From Fidelibacterota bacterium (lineage in GTDB: Bacteria > Fidelibacterota > Marinisomatia > SCGC-AAA003-L08 > TS1B11), in the NCBI GenBank assembly GCA_022564085.1, contig JADFMC010000081.1:1-8286 (forward strand): a stretch of DNA of 8,286 bases, written 5' to 3'. The notes below the pieces were generated by a model. That model did no database searches. It saw nothing but the letters and a program-made list of their open reading frames with translations, and was not told the origin of the DNA. Each line of letters opens with the position of its first letter. The first letter of the stretch is position 1. Below are positions 5,397 to 8,286 of the stretch, one piece after another. The position numbers and the translations under genes were made by a program.

Positions 5397-5908
5397 GTGC
5401 CATCTCGGCCAGCGAAATCGCCAGGATTACTTTGCTCCAGGGACTCTCTGAGGGAGAGCGGGCTGTGATAGCCGAATATCTGAAGCCGCAGCATTTCCTT
5501 AGCGGCAAAGCGATTTTTAAAGAAGGCGATAGAGGGGGTGTGATCTATTTCCTGATTTCCGGTGAGGTGGAGATCAGCCAGGCGCTCACGCTATCCATGA
5601 CCAAATCGGCCAGTTACGATTCCCGGGACAAGTCGATTGTCCGGCTATCGGGTGATGAGGGGCCGGTGTTCGGCGAAGTCTCAGTATTTGGGAAGGAAGA
5701 TAAACGCAGCGCCACGGTCACGGCCCTGACCGATTGCAAAATGGGTCTTTTGGATGAAAAGGATTTCTTCAACCTGCTGGTGAGCAATCATGAGATTGGC
5801 TATAAGATTATGCTCAATCTAACCAGAATTGTTTGCCAGCGTCTGGTGGCCGCTAATCAGAACGTCCTGAAACTCACCACTGCCCTAAGCCTGATCCTGG
5901 AGAAATAG
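5393..5908 (+). CDS. Stand-alone cyclic-nucleotide-binding domain protein
   Basis: This 171-residue protein is a single cNMP-binding domain with no DNA-binding domain, membrane segment or enzyme domain. The CRP-like core includes K-E-G-D (43-46), I-Y-F-L-I-S-G-E-V (51-59) and the phosphate-binding cassette F-G-E95-V-S-V-F through K-R105-S-A-T-V. E95 and R105 keep the 10-residue spacing of CRP E72 and R82, which hold the ribose and phosphate. A helix corresponding to the CRP C-helix follows (about 134-171), then the protein ends. By eye, CRP T127/S128, which contact cAMP adenine, correspond to A154/N155. The hairpin before the cassette is about 11 residues longer than in CRP and rich in Ser, Thr and Lys. 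The start is a GTG overlapping the channel stop (GTGA), with AAGGAG at 5374-5379, 13 bases upstream. Translational coupling suggests it works with the channel; regulation of another partner is possible. Confidence 0.87.
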   Translation: MSAISASEIARITLLQGLSEGERAVIAEYLKPQHFLSGKAIFKEGDRGGVIYFLISGEVEISQALTLSMTKSASYDSRDKSIVRLSGDEGPVFGEVSVFGKEDKRSATVTALTDCKMGLLDEKDFFNLLVSNHEIGYKIMLNLTRIVCQRLVAANQNVLKLTTALSLILEK

Positions 5909-5914
5909 GCGGCC

Positions 5915-8286
5915 GTGCCACGAGACACACTGGGGAAGGTATACACTCCCCGGCAGGTGGAGTCCAGGTGGTACCGCCGTTGGGAAGAGCAGGGTCATTT
6001 CCGCCCCACCGATGATGCCGCCCAGCCGACCTACACTATAGTAATTCCCCCGCCCAATGTAACCGGCATCCTCACCGTGGGCCACGTGCTGAACAATACG
6101 ATCCAGGACATCCTGGTGCGCCGGGCACGGATGCAGGGCCACAGTACCCTCTGGCTGCCGGGCACCGACCACGCCTCCATAGCCACTGAAGCTAAAATTG
6201 TCCGGCAATTCCGTGATCAGGGGCAGAGCAAGCGCTCCGTGGGCCGGGAAAAGTTCCTGGAGGCGGCCTGGGACTGGGCTGATAACTATGGCGGCCTGAT
6301 CATCGAGCAGCTCAAACGGCTGGGCTGCTCCTGCGACTGGAGCCGGACCGTCTTCACCATGGACCAGGGCTATTACCGCTCTGTCATTGAAGTTTTCGTG
6401 CGCCTCTATGAAGATGGCTTGATCTATCGCGGCAAGCGGCTGATCAACTGGGACCCGGTGGGCCAGACAGCCCTTTCAGAGGAAGAGGTGATCCACAAGG
6501 CAACCGAGGGTAACCTGTGGTATTTCCGCTATCCGATCAAAGACGGTTCCAAACAGCTGACCGTGGCCACCACCCGCCCCGAGACCATGCTGGGCGATAC
6601 GGGTGTGGCAGTCAATCCCAATGATAAGCGCTACTCAGGCTTGATCGGCCAGGTGGCGGTGCTGCCGTTGGTGGGACGGGAGCTGCCCATTTTCGCCGAC
6701 GAATTTGTGGACCCTGAGTTCGGCACCGGCGCGGTGAAGGTCACTCCGGCCCACGACCCCAACGATTACGAAATGGGTCAGCGTCACAACCTGGAGGTGG
6801 TGAATATATTCCACCCCGACGCCCGCCTGAACGATAACGTGCCACAGCGGTTCCGGGGTATGGAGCGGTTCGAGGCCCGCGAGGCGGTGGTGGCGGCCAT
6901 GGAAGAGCAAGGTCTGTTGGTGAAAGTGGAGAAATACCTGCACAACGTAGGCTACTCCGAACGCACCGACGCCATGGTGGAGCCGTATCTGTCCCGGCAG
7001 TGGTTCTTGCGAATGGACGAGCTGGCCCGGCCGGCCCGGGAGGCGGTGGACAGCGGGCGGATTTCCTTCTACCCCGGGCGCTGGGTGAAAGTTTATGATC
7101 ACTGGCTGGAACAGATCCACGACTGGTGTATCTCCCGGCAACTGTGGTGGGGCCATCGCATACCGGCCTGGTATGGTCCCGACGACCAGGTTTTCGTCGC
7201 CCGCACCGAGGAAGAAGCCCGGGAGCTGGCCCGCCGGCATTACGGCGACGAAGTGGAGCTGCGCCAGGACGAGGATGTGCTGGACACCTGGTTCAGCTCC
7301 TGGCTGTGGCCCATTGCCACCCTGGGTTGGCCTGACAAGGAGAGCGGCGACCTGCAACGGTTCTATCCCACCCGGACCCTGGTGACCGGCCCGGACATCA
7401 TTTTCTTCTGGGTGGCCCGCATGATCATGTCGGGCCTGCGCTTCCAGGGAGACATCCCCTTTGACACGGTCTATTTTACCGGTATGGTGCGAGACCGGCA
7501 GGGTCGCAAGATGAGCAAAAGCCTCGGAAATTCCCCCGATCCCCTGGAGCTCATCGACCGCTACGGCGCCGACGCCCTGCGTACCGGTATCATGCTGATC
7601 GCTCCCCAGGGGCAGGATATCCTGTTCTCAGAGGATGACATCGAGGTAGGCCGCAATTACATGAACAAGATCTGGAACGCCGCCCGCTTCGTGCTGCTCA
7701 ACCTGGACGAGCAGCTGCCGCCGCCCCTGGACCAATTGCCCATAGAGCGGCTGGATCCCACCGATCGCTGGATCCTGGGACGATTGCACCGGACCATCCT
7801 GGCGGTGGAGCAGGCCTACGGGCGCTACCGGCTCAATGAGGTAGCCCGGGCCACTTACGATTTTGTGTGGGGCGACTACTGCGACTGGTACCTGGAATTC
7901 ATCAAGACCCGCTTGCAGGGCGATGATCCCGGGGAAAAGGAGACGGCCCTGGCGGTGGCGGTGCACGCATTGCGGCAATTCCTGGCCCTGTTGCACCCCT
8001 TCGCGCCCTTTATTACCGAGGAGCTCTGGCAGCTGGTCAAGGCCGGGGACGAGCCGGACCTGATAGTAGCCCCCTGGCCGGAGATCAACGAGACCTGGGG
8101 CGGAGAGGAAACCGACGTGCCACTGCTTAAAGAGGTGATCTCGGCCGTGCGCAGCGCCCGGTCGGACCTGGGGGTGGACCCGGGTAAACGGGCCGACCTG
8201 TTGGTCAGAGGCCCCACCGCCGAGACCGCTGTCCTGGAGTGGGGCCGTCGTCACCGGCAACGGCGGGTGAAGGGGGCCACCTGGAC
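5915..8286 (+). CDS. valS: Valyl-tRNA synthetase, 3' end cut by the window
   Basis: This class I synthetase charges tRNA-Val with valine in the cytoplasm. 790 codons are visible, against 870-950 in complete family members, so the C-terminal tRNA-binding coiled coil lies beyond the edge. The frame is intact to the last base. It contains P-P-P-N-V-T-G just before the HIGH signature, which here reads T54-V-G-H57, then G-T-D-H-A-S-I-A-T-E-A-K, the editing-domain T-T-R-P-E (219-223) and D-P-N-D-Y, the W-C-I-S-R-Q-L-W-W-G-H-R block, K-M-S-K-S at 532-536, and the anticodon-binding domain from about 610. The GTG at 5915 is chosen because the next in-frame Met is around residue 73, past the HIGH region, and P-R-Q-V-E-S-R-W-Y near residue 12 is the expected N-terminus. 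GGAG at 5899-5902 lies 12 bases upstream. The gene starts six bases after the CNBD stop. The first HIGH residue being Thr is the one oddity. Confidence 0.96.
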   Translation, partial: MPRDTLGKVYTPRQVESRWYRRWEEQGHFRPTDDAAQPTYTIVIPPPNVTGILTVGHVLNNTIQDILVRRARMQGHSTLWLPGTDHASIATEAKIVRQFRDQGQSKRSVGREKFLEAAWDWADNYGGLIIEQLKRLGCSCDWSRTVFTMDQGYYRSVIEVFVRLYEDGLIYRGKRLINWDPVGQTALSEEEVIHKATEGNLWYFRYPIKDGSKQLTVATTRPETMLGDTGVAVNPNDKRYSGLIGQVAVLPLVGRELPIFADEFVDPEFGTGAVKVTPAHDPNDYEMGQRHNLEVVNIFHPDARLNDNVPQRFRGMERFEAREAVVAAMEEQGLLVKVEKYLHNVGYSERTDAMVEPYLSRQWFLRMDELARPAREAVDSGRISFYPGRWVKVYDHWLEQIHDWCISRQLWWGHRIPAWYGPDDQVFVARTEEEARELARRHYGDEVELRQDEDVLDTWFSSWLWPIATLGWPDKESGDLQRFYPTRTLVTGPDIIFFWVARMIMSGLRFQGDIPFDTVYFTGMVRDRQGRKMSKSLGNSPDPLELIDRYGADALRTGIMLIAPQGQDILFSEDDIEVGRNYMNKIWNAARFVLLNLDEQLPPPLDQLPIERLDPTDRWILGRLHRTILAVEQAYGRYRLNEVARATYDFVWGDYCDWYLEFIKTRLQGDDPGEKETALAVAVHALRQFLALLHPFAPFITEELWQLVKAGDEPDLIVAPWPEINETWGGEETDVPLLKEVISAVRSARSDLGVDPGKRADLLVRGPTAETAVLEWGRRHRQRRVKGATW

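Noticed and set aside
5909..5914. CNBD protein and ValS as one fused protein
   Set aside because: They share a frame, but a TAG at 5906-5908 separates them and each has a complete terminus of its own family.
6635..7357. Minus-strand open frame of 240 codons within valS, and another at 7628-8260
   Set aside because: Both are antisense to continuous ValS coding sequence with conserved motifs throughout.

Overview
The window carries seven well-supported or partial genes on about 8.3 kb of bacterial DNA. No rRNA, tRNA, CRISPR array or insertion sequence was seen. Most of it (about position 960 onward) is GC-rich and tightly packed, with GTG starts and overlapping genes. The ValS fragment resembles the type I know from Bacteroidetes and related FCB-group bacteria (the LNNTIQDILVRRARM and GTDHASIATEAK stretches). 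An FCB-affiliated lineage is therefore my best guess, but this is inference from remembered sequences. The two ABC genes resemble E. coli YadG/YadH.

Layout. (1) Positions 1-960 are visibly AT-richer. They hold a minus-strand gene of the uncharacterised, sporadically distributed TIGR04255 family, preceded by a 215-base divergent intergenic region with a GGGAAA-TG-TTTCCC dyad. A possible next gene starts at position 19 and leaves the window. (2) Positions 1003-4137 form a plus-strand run of three overlapping genes: an RlmD/RumA-type RNA m5U methyltransferase, then a YadG-like ABC ATPase and a YadH-like ABC-2 permease. (3) Positions 4138-4256 hold a near-consensus sigma70-type promoter (TTGACT, 17 bases, TACAAT), a 16-bp near-perfect palindrome at the expected transcription start, and two copies of CGGTTGGCATT on either side. 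The same stretch is also an open 40-codon frame, so a small protein is a competing reading. (4) Positions 4257-8286 form a second run: a two-TM potassium channel subunit with a cytoplasmic RCK domain, a stand-alone cyclic-nucleotide-binding domain (CNBD) protein starting inside the channel's stop codon, and valS, cut by the window edge.

How the genes fit together. The most interesting unit is the channel-CNBD pair. Cyclic-nucleotide-gated bacterial K+ channels usually carry the CNBD on the channel polypeptide. Here a ligand-binding module without a DNA-binding domain is encoded separately and translationally coupled to a channel that already has an RCK domain. The inference is a two-subunit channel gated by two inputs. 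The RCK domain lacks the textbook GxGxxG motif. The CNBD keeps the phosphate-binding Glu and Arg but seems to have replaced the Thr/Ser pair that CRP uses for cAMP adenine, so neither ligand can be assumed. ValS shows an unusual TVGH in place of its HIGH signature.
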